From: Pseudomonadota bacterium
GTDB lineage: Bacteria; Pseudomonadota; Gammaproteobacteria; Burkholderiales; Burkholderiaceae_C
Direction of reading: 5' to 3'
NCBI GenBank assembly: GCA_963205375.1
Contig: CAUJJV010000151.1
Span: 1-37,516 of the forward strand
DNA length: 37,516 bases
Position numbers and translations under genes: made by a program. Of the stretch, positions 17,081 through 25,148 are shown piece after piece; position 1 is the first letter of the stretch, and each line of letters opens with the position of its first letter. The notes beneath the pieces are model-generated. The model was not told the DNA's origin. It ran no database searches and saw only the letters and a list, made by a program, of their open reading frames with translations.

Positions 17081-17461
17081 TCAATCGAACGACGGGGCTT
17101 CGGGCTTGGCGACGGGCTTGCCCGCGGCAGCCCAGGCGTCGAAGCCACCGGCGATGGATTTCACATTCAGGTAGCCCATGTCGTGCAGGGCGCACGCCGC
17201 CAGTGCGGCCCGGCCACTGGTTTTGCAATACAGCACCACCTTGGTATCACGCGCCTGCAGTGCCGGGTTCCCACTGAACTTGAACTCCAGCAGGCCGCGC
17301 GACATGTGGACGGCTCCACCAATGTGGCCTGCGGCAAACTCGTCGGCCTCGCGCACGTCCACCAGCACATCGGCATCGCGGATCGCCTGCTCGGCATCGG
17401 CGATGGATATTTCCTGCACGCGGGATTTAGCGGCGGCAACGAGGTCATGGGCAGTCTTCAT
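17081..17461 (-). CDS. Single-domain rhodanese
   Basis: DVREADEFAAGHIGGAVHMSRG..., active-site loop YCKTSGRAALAA. Confidence 0.93.
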   Translation of the reverse strand: MKTAHDLVAAAKSRVQEISIADAEQAIRDADVLVDVREADEFAAGHIGGAVHMSRGLLEFKFSGNPALQARDTKVVLYCKTSGRAALAACALHDMGYLNVKSIAGGFDAWAAAGKPVAKPEAPSFD

Positions 17462-17493
17462 ACATTTCTCCAAATTCAATTACTACAAAAATA

Positions 17494-17527
17494 ATAGCTA
17501 CTCGCGCAATAGATACGGGGGCTAGAG
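17494..17527 (+). repeat. Intergenic repeat copy (ATAGC-N19-GGGGCTAGAG)
   Basis: Matches 8271-8304 (reverse strand) with identical spacing. Confidence 0.6.
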
Positions 17528-17534
17528 GCCAATT

Positions 17535-18149
17535 TCACTCTAAACGCACGCCAACCCAGCGGGTCACATGGGCCAGCCCCTGGTGACCGGGACCTTCGGA
17601 AAGCGTCACTTCACCGTCCCAGGCCATGACGGACTGGAGCAAACCACCGAAATCTGCGCCGAGCAGTTCCTGGGTATACAGCATGTCCAAATCTTTGGGG
17701 CCGCCACTGGCGTATTGCAGCTGGGCCGGATGGAAGGCTTCGAGGATCAGGCAGGCGCCGGGCTTGAGCGTCAGCGCAAGCTTGCGGTGCACTCGCTGGC
17801 GGATCGAACCAGGCAGATGGGTATAGATCAGCACTACGCCATCTACACTGGCTGGCGCCGGCTCCCAGACGGCCAGGTCTGCCACCACGGTCTCCAGTGC
17901 CACGCCATGCTGGCTGGCCAGATCGCGGGCCTTCTGCAAGCCCACGGCCGAACTGTCGACCGACGTCACCTGGTGCCCCTGTGCAGCCAGCCAGACCCCA
18001 TTACGCCCTTCCCCATCACCCGGCACCAACACACGACCCGCGGGTGGCAGGCGCACGGCCTGTTCACGCAGGAATGCATTGGGCTCGGTGCCGTACTTGA
18101 AGCCGGGCTCCGCAAAACGCTGGTCCCAGAAGTTCAGGGGTGAATGCAT
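17535..18149 (-). CDS. Class I SAM-dependent methyltransferase
   Basis: FWDQRFAEPGFKYGTEPNAFL; VLVPGDGEGRNGVWLAAQGHQVTSVD SAM-binding motif. Confidence 0.88.
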   Translation of the reverse strand: MHSPLNFWDQRFAEPGFKYGTEPNAFLREQAVRLPPAGRVLVPGDGEGRNGVWLAAQGHQVTSVDSSAVGLQKARDLASQHGVALETVVADLAVWEPAPASVDGVVLIYTHLPGSIRQRVHRKLALTLKPGACLILEAFHPAQLQYASGGPKDLDMLYTQELLGADFGGLLQSVMAWDGEVTLSEGPGHQGLAHVTRWVGVRLE

Positions 18150-18159
18150 CGCACGATTC

Positions 18160-18384
18160 TCAGGGTTTGTCGCGGCTATCCTGTGCCATCGCTACCAGAC
18201 GCCATGCCAGCAGCATGAGTGGTACCGAATGCAGCAACAGGTCGAAGATATCGATAGGGCGCACCAAAGTGCCAGACAAAAGCATGCGTGTTTTTTCCAC
18301 CAGATGGGGTTCCGGCACGAGGGGTGCGATTGCCAACCAACCTGCAACGACCGCCAGCCACAGCAAAGGAATGCGCCGGATCAT
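18160..18384 (-). CDS. Small membrane protein (74 aa, two predicted TMs)
   Basis: MIRRIPLLWLAVVAGWLAIAPLV...; ATGA overlap with thioredoxin-like gene. Confidence 0.65.
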   Translation of the reverse strand: MIRRIPLLWLAVVAGWLAIAPLVPEPHLVEKTRMLLSGTLVRPIDIFDLLLHSVPLMLLAWRLVAMAQDSRDKP

Positions 18385-18872
18385 GGTTTGATGGCTGCGC
18401 GGGCCGTCTGCATGCGTTCGTCCAGGTAAGCGCCGTAGAAATCCGGGATATAGCCCCCCACCAGGCGCTCCGCGACCTCTTTGCCACCCGGTCCGAAGAA
18501 CAGAACCGTCGGCGCGACCTTGATTCCCCACGCGCGGGCCAGTGCATCGTGCGTCATGGCAGACTGCCTGAAATCCCGCACGGCAACTGCTGTGCGCATA
18601 TCGATCTGCACCACGGGCACGCCGTCCTGCCGCATCATGGGGGCCAGGTAACTGTCGCGTGCCACGCGGCAAAACGGACAGCCGTCGAGACTGACCATCA
18701 CCACCAGCGGTTGGCCCACCTTGAGGGCATGCGCCAACTCATCCGCCAGCGATTGGGGATAGGGCAATGCGCTGCTGGCCGACCAGGCCGAAGGTACCGC
18801 CAGGCAGGCAGCGACACCGCCACCGATGGCCAACAGCGAGCGACGGCGAACACCGTCCAGGTTCACATTCAT
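18381..18872 (-). CDS. Periplasmic thioredoxin-like protein (SoxW-like)
   Basis: Leader with RRRSLLAIGGG, MVSLDGCPFCRVARD CxxC motif, VAPTVLFFGPGG. Confidence 0.82.
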   Translation of the reverse strand: MNVNLDGVRRRSLLAIGGGVAACLAVPSAWSASSALPYPQSLADELAHALKVGQPLVVMVSLDGCPFCRVARDSYLAPMMRQDGVPVVQIDMRTAVAVRDFRQSAMTHDALARAWGIKVAPTVLFFGPGGKEVAERLVGGYIPDFYGAYLDERMQTARAAIKP

Positions 18873-19852
18873 GGGGCCTCTTTTTCCATCAGGAGGTAGG
18901 TGTTGTAAGCGTTCATGCGGTTGGCGACACGAAACAGCGGCAAGTGTTCGAACTTCATCCAGTCCGCGGCCTTGTAGGCATCCTCAAAAGGCTCCATGTT
19001 CCTCGCTGCCTGCCCCATGGAGCTGCGCAGGTAGGCCAGATAGTCGCGGGTCAGTTCCATGTCCTTGCGTGCTTCCGATGACAACGGGCCATGCCCCGGA
19101 ACAATCGCTTTTGCATCGAATGCCAGCAGCGTATCCAGCGCCTTGATCCAGTGGCCGCTGTCGGCCTGACCCACAAATGGAATGCGGCTGCGAAACACAA
19201 GATCGCCGGCAAACAGAACTTTCTGCTCCGGCAGATACACCACAATGTCCTCCGGCGTATGCGACGGCCCCACGGGTTGCAGCACCAAACGCACGCCCCC
19301 CACGACCAGCTCGCTGGGGCCGGCGATCCATTCATCGGCAGGCACCAGACGGGTGGACTCATCAATCCACGGCGCGAGCTCCTGTCGGGACGCAATCAGT
19401 CGCAGCCGCGCCGTATCGGAGTTCAGGTACTCACGGGCCGCCTGGTGCGCGATGATGCGCGCGCCCTTCGCCTTGAAGGCCTGCAGACCGTAGATGTGGT
19501 CCGCATGGTAGTGGGTCACGATCACATGGGTCACGGGCAAGGGCGTGACCTTGCGAATCTCGACCATCAGGTGCTGTGCCAGCGCCGGGGACCCCAATGC
19601 ATCGATGACCACCACGCCAGCCGGGGTTACCACAAACGCCGCATTGGAGATGTAGTTCCGGTTGGCACTGCTCCCCAGCGCGGACAAGCCTTCCACATAC
19701 CAGGAGGATGCTGATACTTTCTGCGCCACCATCTCCGGCCCGACCTTGGCAGTCTGCGCGATCACCGGCGTGCCACCTCCAGCCAGCAGCAGCCCGCACG
19801 CCAGCAGACGGGAGCACAGCCATCGAAGCGCACGACTTGAAAAATTTTGCAC
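18869..19852 (-). CDS. MBL-fold metallohydrolase, SoxH-like, secreted
   Basis: THYHADHIYG (HxHxDH) motif, HTPEDIVVYLPEQKVLFAGDLVF; signal peptide; GTG start. Confidence 0.88.
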   Translation of the reverse strand: MQNFSSRALRWLCSRLLACGLLLAGGGTPVIAQTAKVGPEMVAQKVSASSWYVEGLSALGSSANRNYISNAAFVVTPAGVVVIDALGSPALAQHLMVEIRKVTPLPVTHVIVTHYHADHIYGLQAFKAKGARIIAHQAAREYLNSDTARLRLIASRQELAPWIDESTRLVPADEWIAGPSELVVGGVRLVLQPVGPSHTPEDIVVYLPEQKVLFAGDLVFRSRIPFVGQADSGHWIKALDTLLAFDAKAIVPGHGPLSSEARKDMELTRDYLAYLRSSMGQAARNMEPFEDAYKAADWMKFEHLPLFRVANRMNAYNTYLLMEKEAP

Positions 19853-19917
19853 CGAGTCTCCTCTAATCCCAGGAAGTCATATTCTGGTCGGCAAACGCAC
19901 AGTGGCTTGCCATTCAC

Positions 19918-19931
19918 TTGATGTCAACCAA
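19918..19931. promoter_or_regulatory. Weak FNR-like box (TTGAT-GTCA-ACCAA)
   Basis: One conserved-position mismatch from consensus; divergent intergenic region between MBL and YeeE genes. Confidence 0.3.
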
Positions 19932-19998
19932 CCCAACAATTTTCCGAAACGGACTATCCCGATTAATATAAGCGATTACCGAATTATTGGGGAGCGCC

Positions 19999-21099
19999 GT
20001 GGATCTGGCAACCATTCTTGAGCGATATGGCGATGGCGCAGTACTGGCCATGGGTGGGCTGGTGATTGGTACCCTGTTTGGGCTATTTGCCCAGCGCTCC
20101 CGTTTTTGCCTTCGCGCGGCGGTTGTCGAATTCTGGCACCACCGTTTTGGCGAGAAACTCTCGGTGTGGCTGCTGGCATTCTCCACCTCCGTAGTCGTGG
20201 TGCAGGCACTGCTACTCACCCACAACCTGGACATCAGTTCAGCGCGCCAGATTGCCACCCGTGGAAGCTTGTCGGGTGCACTGATTGGCGGCCTGGTTTT
20301 TGGCGCCGGAATGATCATGACCCGGGGGTGCGCCAGCCGCCTGCTGGTGCTGTCGGCCAATGGCAACCTGCGCGCCCTGCTCTCTGGACTCATTTTTGCT
20401 GTGGCCGCGCAAGCCTCGCTGTCGGGCGCTTTGTCCCCGCTGCGTGCCACCATCAGCGCATGGTGGACGGTGGATGCCGGACCGTCGCGCGATCTTCTGG
20501 CCCTCACCGGCCTGGGACCGTGGGGAGGACTGGTTGCCGGGCTGGTATGGATGGCTGCAGCCATGTATTTCTCCTGGCGCAGCCCCAAACACAGCGCTTG
20601 GGTCTGGCTGGGTGCCGTAGGCACCGGTCTGATGGTGGCAGCAGCCTGGTGGTTCAGCTACTTTCTGTCCACGCAATCGTTTGAGCCCATCCAGGTACAG
20701 GGCTTGACCTTCAGCGGCCCCTCTGCCGAATGGCTGATGCGGGTACTGGCTTCGCCAACGCCCAGGATAGGTTTCGAGTTCGGACTGCTACCCGGCGTGT
20801 TTGCGGGTTCGTTTTTGGGTGCTCTGATCGGTCGGGATCTGAAACTCGAAGGTTTCAAGGACGGTTACAGCATGACACGCTACATTGCTGGCGCCATACT
20901 GATGGGCTTTGGCTCCATGCTGGCGGGCGGCTGTGCGGTGGGTGCGGGGATGACCGGCGGATCGATCTTTGCGCTGACCGCCTGGATCACGCTCATTGGC
21001 ATGTGGGCCGGTGCCGGCCTGATGGACAAATTGCTCGACAGCCAGCCACTGGAACAGCAGATTTTCGATTCCCCCCCAGTGGCCGCCAAGGCTCCGTGA
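19999..21099 (+). CDS. YeeE/YedE-family (thiosulfate/sulfur transport-like) membrane protein
   Basis: RSRFCLRAA, GAGMIMTRGCASRLLVLSANGN, MGFGSMLAGGCAVGAGMTGGS motifs. Confidence 0.92.
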   Translation: MDLATILERYGDGAVLAMGGLVIGTLFGLFAQRSRFCLRAAVVEFWHHRFGEKLSVWLLAFSTSVVVVQALLLTHNLDISSARQIATRGSLSGALIGGLVFGAGMIMTRGCASRLLVLSANGNLRALLSGLIFAVAAQASLSGALSPLRATISAWWTVDAGPSRDLLALTGLGPWGGLVAGLVWMAAAMYFSWRSPKHSAWVWLGAVGTGLMVAAAWWFSYFLSTQSFEPIQVQGLTFSGPSAEWLMRVLASPTPRIGFEFGLLPGVFAGSFLGALIGRDLKLEGFKDGYSMTRYIAGAILMGFGSMLAGGCAVGAGMTGGSIFALTAWITLIGMWAGAGLMDKLLDSQPLEQQIFDSPPVAAKAP

Positions 21100-21116
21100 A
21101 GAGCCTCTGGCGTCAC

Positions 21117-21719
21117 CTACTTGCTGCTGAGGTATTCGGCGACAGCCGCCATTTCCAGAGGGGTCATCTTGGAAACGATGGTGTGCATGACCGCATTGTC
21201 ATTGGTACGCTGGCGCCTGTTGAACTGGTTCAACTGGCTCTCCGTATAGGTAGCGTACTGCCCTGCCAACCTGGGCAGACTGCTGGTACCCTGCGCATTG
21301 GGGCCATGGCAACCCGCGCAGGCCGGCACACCGCTGAACTTGTTTCCGCTGGTGTAAATGTATTGCCCCACAGCAGCCAGACTGGGTTCATTGGATGGTA
21401 CAGGTGCTGACTTCTTCTTCTCGAAATACTTGCCCAGAGCGACCATCTCGTCGGGCGTCAACTTGGCGACCATCTGGGACATGGCGGTGCTCTCCCGCTT
21501 GCCCGATTTGAAGTTATCGAGTTGCTTGGCCACGTACTCCCAATGCTGGCCAGCCAGCTTGGGAAATATCTCGCTCGACGACTCACCCTCCATGCCGTGG
21601 CACAGAGAGCACACGCCGGAGACAATTTTCTTTGCGCGGGCCTCATCCGCTTGCGCCCATACCGAACTGCAGAACAGGACGGCCACCGCCGCCCCAGCCC
21701 ATTTACCCACTTGCTTCAT
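21117..21719 (-). CDS. Diheme cytochrome c4-like protein
   Basis: Two CxxCH motifs (CSLCH, CAGCH) in duplicated cytochrome c domains; signal peptide. Confidence 0.92.
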   Translation of the reverse strand: MKQVGKWAGAAVAVLFCSSVWAQADEARAKKIVSGVCSLCHGMEGESSSEIFPKLAGQHWEYVAKQLDNFKSGKRESTAMSQMVAKLTPDEMVALGKYFEKKKSAPVPSNEPSLAAVGQYIYTSGNKFSGVPACAGCHGPNAQGTSSLPRLAGQYATYTESQLNQFNRRQRTNDNAVMHTIVSKMTPLEMAAVAEYLSSK

Positions 21720-21736
21720 CTCGACTCCTGTCGTCA

Positions 21737-23023
21737 TCAGGCCAGGGTATCTGCCCAAATATTGCGTGCCCATGCCAGCGCATAACGGCCTTCAAGTTCG
21801 TTGGCAGCAGCCGAAACACCACCCGAGCCCGGCACTGTCAGCATGGTCTTTTTCTCCGCGTCATAGCGATGCACGCTGGCGACATGGACCACGTCTTCGT
21901 CACTGACAAAGCTGTAGCAGGTGTTGTTGTAAATGGGCAGGCTGTTGGGTTGCTTGCCGGTAAGCAGCGCCACGACGGCGGCCGCACAAGTCTTGCCATG
22001 CTGGTTGGCCATGTGCCCGGATTTGGGCATGGCGGGGGCGATCTGGATGGAATCCCCCAGCACATGTACATTCTTGACGGCCACGGACTCGAACGTCAGG
22101 AAGTCCACCTCACACCACCGCTTGTTGGCTGTTGCCAGCCCGGACTTGACGGCAATATCTCCGGCACGCATGTCAGGAATGACGTTGAGAACGGATGCCT
22201 TCACGTCGTCGTTGAATTCAAACTTCAGGGTGTTGGTAGCGGCATCCACATCCACCACCTTGTGCTTGGGACGGTATTCAACGATACCTTCGTAACGCTC
22301 TTTCCAGGCCTTTTTGAACAAAGGTCCCTTGGAGGTGACATCATCGTTGGCGTCAAGAATCAGTACCTTGCTCCTGGGTTTGGCTTTGCTGAAGTAGTGG
22401 GCCACCTGGCAGGCACGCTCGTACGGCCCAGGGGGGCAGCGGTACGGAGCCAGCGGGATCGAGAGCGCATATACGCCACCATCAGGCATGGCTTCGAGTT
22501 GCTTACGCAGTGCCACGGTCTGGGCGCCAGCTTTCCAGCTGTGCAGCACCTTGTCTTTGGCACCGGCCTTGGCCATGCCAGGCAGGTTTTCCCACATGAA
22601 GTCCACACCCGGAGAAAGAATCAGGCGGTCATAGGGCAATTCGCCGCCGCCAGCCAGCATGACCACCCGCTTTTCAGGATCGATCCGGGTCACCATGTCC
22701 TGCACCAGACGCACACCATGGCGTCGGCTCAGGTTGTCATAGGGTGTGGTGATATCCGCCATGGTCTTGCTGCCACCCAGCACCAGATTGGAGATGGGGC
22801 AGGAAATGAAACTGCTGTTGGGCTCGACCAGGGTCACATCAATACCGTAATCCGACCACATGCGCACGTATTTGGCAGCTGTTGCACCGCCATAGCCACC
22901 ACCCACCACCACGACCTTGGGGCCATTTGCGCCACCGGTCGTTGCACAGCCCGTTACCAGTCCCAGCGCACCCAGGGAGCCTGCAGCGCCCACACCTTGA
23001 ACAAATTGACGACGTTTCATCAT
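21737..23023 (-). CDS. fccB: Flavocytochrome c sulfide dehydrogenase flavoprotein subunit (SoxF/FccB)
   Basis: MMKRRQFVQGVGAAG Tat leader; VVVVGGGYGGATAAKYVR FAD motif; redox Cys regions SFISCPISN and NNTCYSFVSDED. Confidence 0.93.
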   Translation of the reverse strand: MMKRRQFVQGVGAAGSLGALGLVTGCATTGGANGPKVVVVGGGYGGATAAKYVRMWSDYGIDVTLVEPNSSFISCPISNLVLGGSKTMADITTPYDNLSRRHGVRLVQDMVTRIDPEKRVVMLAGGGELPYDRLILSPGVDFMWENLPGMAKAGAKDKVLHSWKAGAQTVALRKQLEAMPDGGVYALSIPLAPYRCPPGPYERACQVAHYFSKAKPRSKVLILDANDDVTSKGPLFKKAWKERYEGIVEYRPKHKVVDVDAATNTLKFEFNDDVKASVLNVIPDMRAGDIAVKSGLATANKRWCEVDFLTFESVAVKNVHVLGDSIQIAPAMPKSGHMANQHGKTCAAAVVALLTGKQPNSLPIYNNTCYSFVSDEDVVHVASVHRYDAEKKTMLTVPGSGGVSAAANELEGRYALAWARNIWADTLA

Positions 23024-23035
23024 GATCGTGCCTCC

Positions 23036-23344
23036 TTATTTTTTCTGTGCTGCAAAGTAACCGGCCAGCGCTGCCAGTTGCTCGTCGGAATAGCCCTTGG
23101 AGAGCTGGTGCATGATGGTTGCCGGCTTTTTGCCTGTCTTGAAATCCAGCATCTTCTTGAGCAGCTCATCCTTGTTGCCACCGGCCAGGGACTCGTTCCC
23201 GGATTGCGCCACGCCATTGGTTCCATGGCAATTGGCACAAGCTGCAGCCCAGCTTCGCACCTGCAAGGGGTCCAGGTTTTGTGCCTGCGTTGTGGCACAC
23301 ACGGATGCCAGCGCAACGGCCAGCGTGGTGAGGTTCCATTTCAT
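23036..23344 (-). CDS. Monoheme cytochrome c (possible FCSD partner, SoxE/FccA-like)
   Basis: Signal peptide, CANCHGTNG motif, directly upstream of fccB. Confidence 0.85.
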   Translation of the reverse strand: MKWNLTTLAVALASVCATTQAQNLDPLQVRSWAAACANCHGTNGVAQSGNESLAGGNKDELLKKMLDFKTGKKPATIMHQLSKGYSDEQLAALAGYFAAQKK

Positions 23345-23492
23345 TGTCGGCTCTCCTAGGTTTGAAATCATCCAACAAGACGGGATGGAATCAATCCATC
23401 ACTTCCGTCTTATATTTAGTGTCAAATGTATGCCGTTCCCCGGAGCTCGCTGTAGGGTGTAAACCCTGACGGGTGTTGTCAACCCCGTGTAA

Positions 23493-23837
23493 TCAAGCTG
23501 GTGATAGCTCAGCGTCTACGGCGACCTGTTTGCACACGACGCGACAGAGTTCCGCCACCCGATCATCGGAGATGCGATAGTAGATTTGCACACCTTCGCG
23601 ACGCTTGGCAAGGACACCAGAAACATACAATGTATTGAGGTGCTGGGACATGTTGGGCTGGGTGGTGTCGATTTCAGACAGCAGCTCACTCACATTTTTC
23701 TCGTGCTCGCAAAGGCTCTTGATGATGCGAAGCCGCATAGGAGCGGACAGCACGCGGAACAACTCAGCTGCGAGTTGAAAAATTTGATCGCCATCGCTCT
23801 GCGCGCCTGCCACGTTCGGTGATGACTGCTTGCCCAT
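23493..23837 (-). CDS. ArsR-family regulator (SoxR/BigR-like, sulfur-responsive candidate)
   Basis: wHTH TTQPNMSQHLNTLYVSGVLAKRREGVQIYYRI; Cys in SLCEHEKN and AELCRVVCKQ. Confidence 0.88.
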   Translation of the reverse strand: MGKQSSPNVAGAQSDGDQIFQLAAELFRVLSAPMRLRIIKSLCEHEKNVSELLSEIDTTQPNMSQHLNTLYVSGVLAKRREGVQIYYRISDDRVAELCRVVCKQVAVDAELSPA

Positions 23838-23923
23838 TGTCGAGTTCCCCTTGCCTGCATATGCCCGAGCATTGTAATGTTGACCCTGGAATTGCGTGCA
23901 ATCCCGCGGTGTTCTGGGGACAC

Positions 23924-23960
23924 AAAAAAAGGACCTGGTGCAAAACACCAGGTCCTTTTT
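23924..23960. terminator. Bidirectional intrinsic-terminator hairpin downstream of tRNA-Val
   Basis: AAAAAGGACCTGGTG-caaaa-CACCAGGTCCTTTTT perfect arms with flanking A/T tracts. Confidence 0.9.
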
Positions 23961-23973
23961 GATACCAATAAAT

Positions 23974-24048
23974 TGGTGGGCAGTGCAAGTTTCGAACTTG
24001 CGACCCCTGCAGTGTGAATGCAGTGCTCTACCCCTGAGCTAACCGCCC
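23974..24048 (-). tRNA. tRNA-Val (anticodon CAC), CCA encoded
   Basis: 75-nt cloverleaf by eye: GGGCGGT...ACTGCCC acceptor, CTGCA-TTCACAC-TGCAG anticodon arm, GCAAG-TTCGAAA-CTTGC T-arm. Confidence 0.93.
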
Positions 24049-24074
24049 TGAATTCTGTTCAGGAAAGCCTGTGA

Positions 24075-24788
24075 TTATATAGCATTTTCCAGCGACTTCT
24101 TCCATACCGTTTTACCGCCACTGGATTTATCGATCTGGCCCAGCACTTCCTCATGCAGCCCCAGCTCTTGCGCATTGGCCTCCAGCACCGGCAGGTCGAT
24201 GCGCGACAGATCCACCTGAACGGACACGACCCCCTTCTCCTCGACCGGAGCGGCTTCCATCAGTAGTGCATCCTGTCCGCGCGTCATGTTGATATAGACG
24301 TCAGCCAGCAACTCGGCATCCAGCAGGGCGCCGTGGAGGGTTCGTCCGGAGTTGTCTACATCCAATCGATCACACAGGGCGTCAAGGCTGTTGCGCTTGC
24401 CAGGAAACATTTCTTTGGCCATAGCCAGCGTATCGACCACACCCGACACATGCTCAGCGAAGCGCGGCCGGCCCAGCAGCTCCAGTTCCTTGTTCAGGAA
24501 CCCCAGGTCAAATGCCGCGTTGTGGATGATGATCTCGGCATCCTGCACATAGGACAAGATGGCGTCCACCACCTCGGAAAATTTCGGCTTGTCGCGCAAG
24601 AACTCCGAGGTGATTCCGTGCACCTTCAGCGCTTCCTCATGACTGTCACGACCGGGGTTCACATAGAAATGCAGGTTGTTGCCGGTGAGTTTGCGGTTCA
24701 CCAGTTCGACACAGCCAATTTCTATCAGGCGGTCACCCTGGTCCGGGTAGAGGCCGGTCGTCTCGGTATCCAGAAATATCTGGCGCAT
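24075..24788 (-). CDS. dnaQ: DNA polymerase III epsilon subunit (3'-5' exonuclease)
   Basis: MRQIFLDTETTGLYPDQGDRLIEIGCVE... DEDD exonuclease motifs. Confidence 0.96.
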   Translation of the reverse strand: MRQIFLDTETTGLYPDQGDRLIEIGCVELVNRKLTGNNLHFYVNPGRDSHEEALKVHGITSEFLRDKPKFSEVVDAILSYVQDAEIIIHNAAFDLGFLNKELELLGRPRFAEHVSGVVDTLAMAKEMFPGKRNSLDALCDRLDVDNSGRTLHGALLDAELLADVYINMTRGQDALLMEAAPVEEKGVVSVQVDLSRIDLPVLEANAQELGLHEEVLGQIDKSSGGKTVWKKSLENAI

Positions 24789-24790
24789 GG

Positions 24791-25129
24791 TCAGTGGTTT
24801 TCTTTGGCGTGGTTGATGGAGTATTTGGGTATTTCCACCACCAGATCAGCCTGTGCCAACAAGGCCTGGCAACTGAGACGGGAATTGGGCTGCAGACCCC
24901 AGGCGCGGTCCAGCAGGTCTTCCTCGGTCTCATCGAGTTCGTTGAGCGAAGCAAAGCCTTCACGCACCACCACGTGGCAGGTGGTGCAGGCGCAGCTCAT
25001 ATCGCAGGCATGTTCGATATTGATTCCGTTGTCCAGCAGTGCTTCGCAAATGGAGGTACCTGCGGGCGCCGACACCTGCGCGCCTTGGGGGCAATATTCG
25101 GGGTGCGGAAGTATCTTGATAGTAGGCAT
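24791..25129 (-). CDS. fdx: 2Fe-2S ferredoxin, ISC type
   Basis: EHACDMSCACTTCHVVV cluster-binding motif; downstream of hscA. Confidence 0.96.
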   Translation of the reverse strand: MPTIKILPHPEYCPQGAQVSAPAGTSICEALLDNGINIEHACDMSCACTTCHVVVREGFASLNELDETEEDLLDRAWGLQPNSRLSCQALLAQADLVVEIPKYSINHAKENH

Positions 25130-25148
25130 GGTCAGTCGGTCTCCCGAT

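Noticed and set aside
21080-21113. Hairpin GGCTC-CGTGAA-GAGCC at the yeeE / cytochrome c4 convergent junction as terminator
   Set aside because: Short stem overlapping the yeeE stop codon without a T-tract; not enough to call a terminator.
21632-23359. 575-aa plus-strand ORF opposite fccB
   Set aside because: Shadow ORF covering two minus-strand genes with clear FAD/heme motifs.
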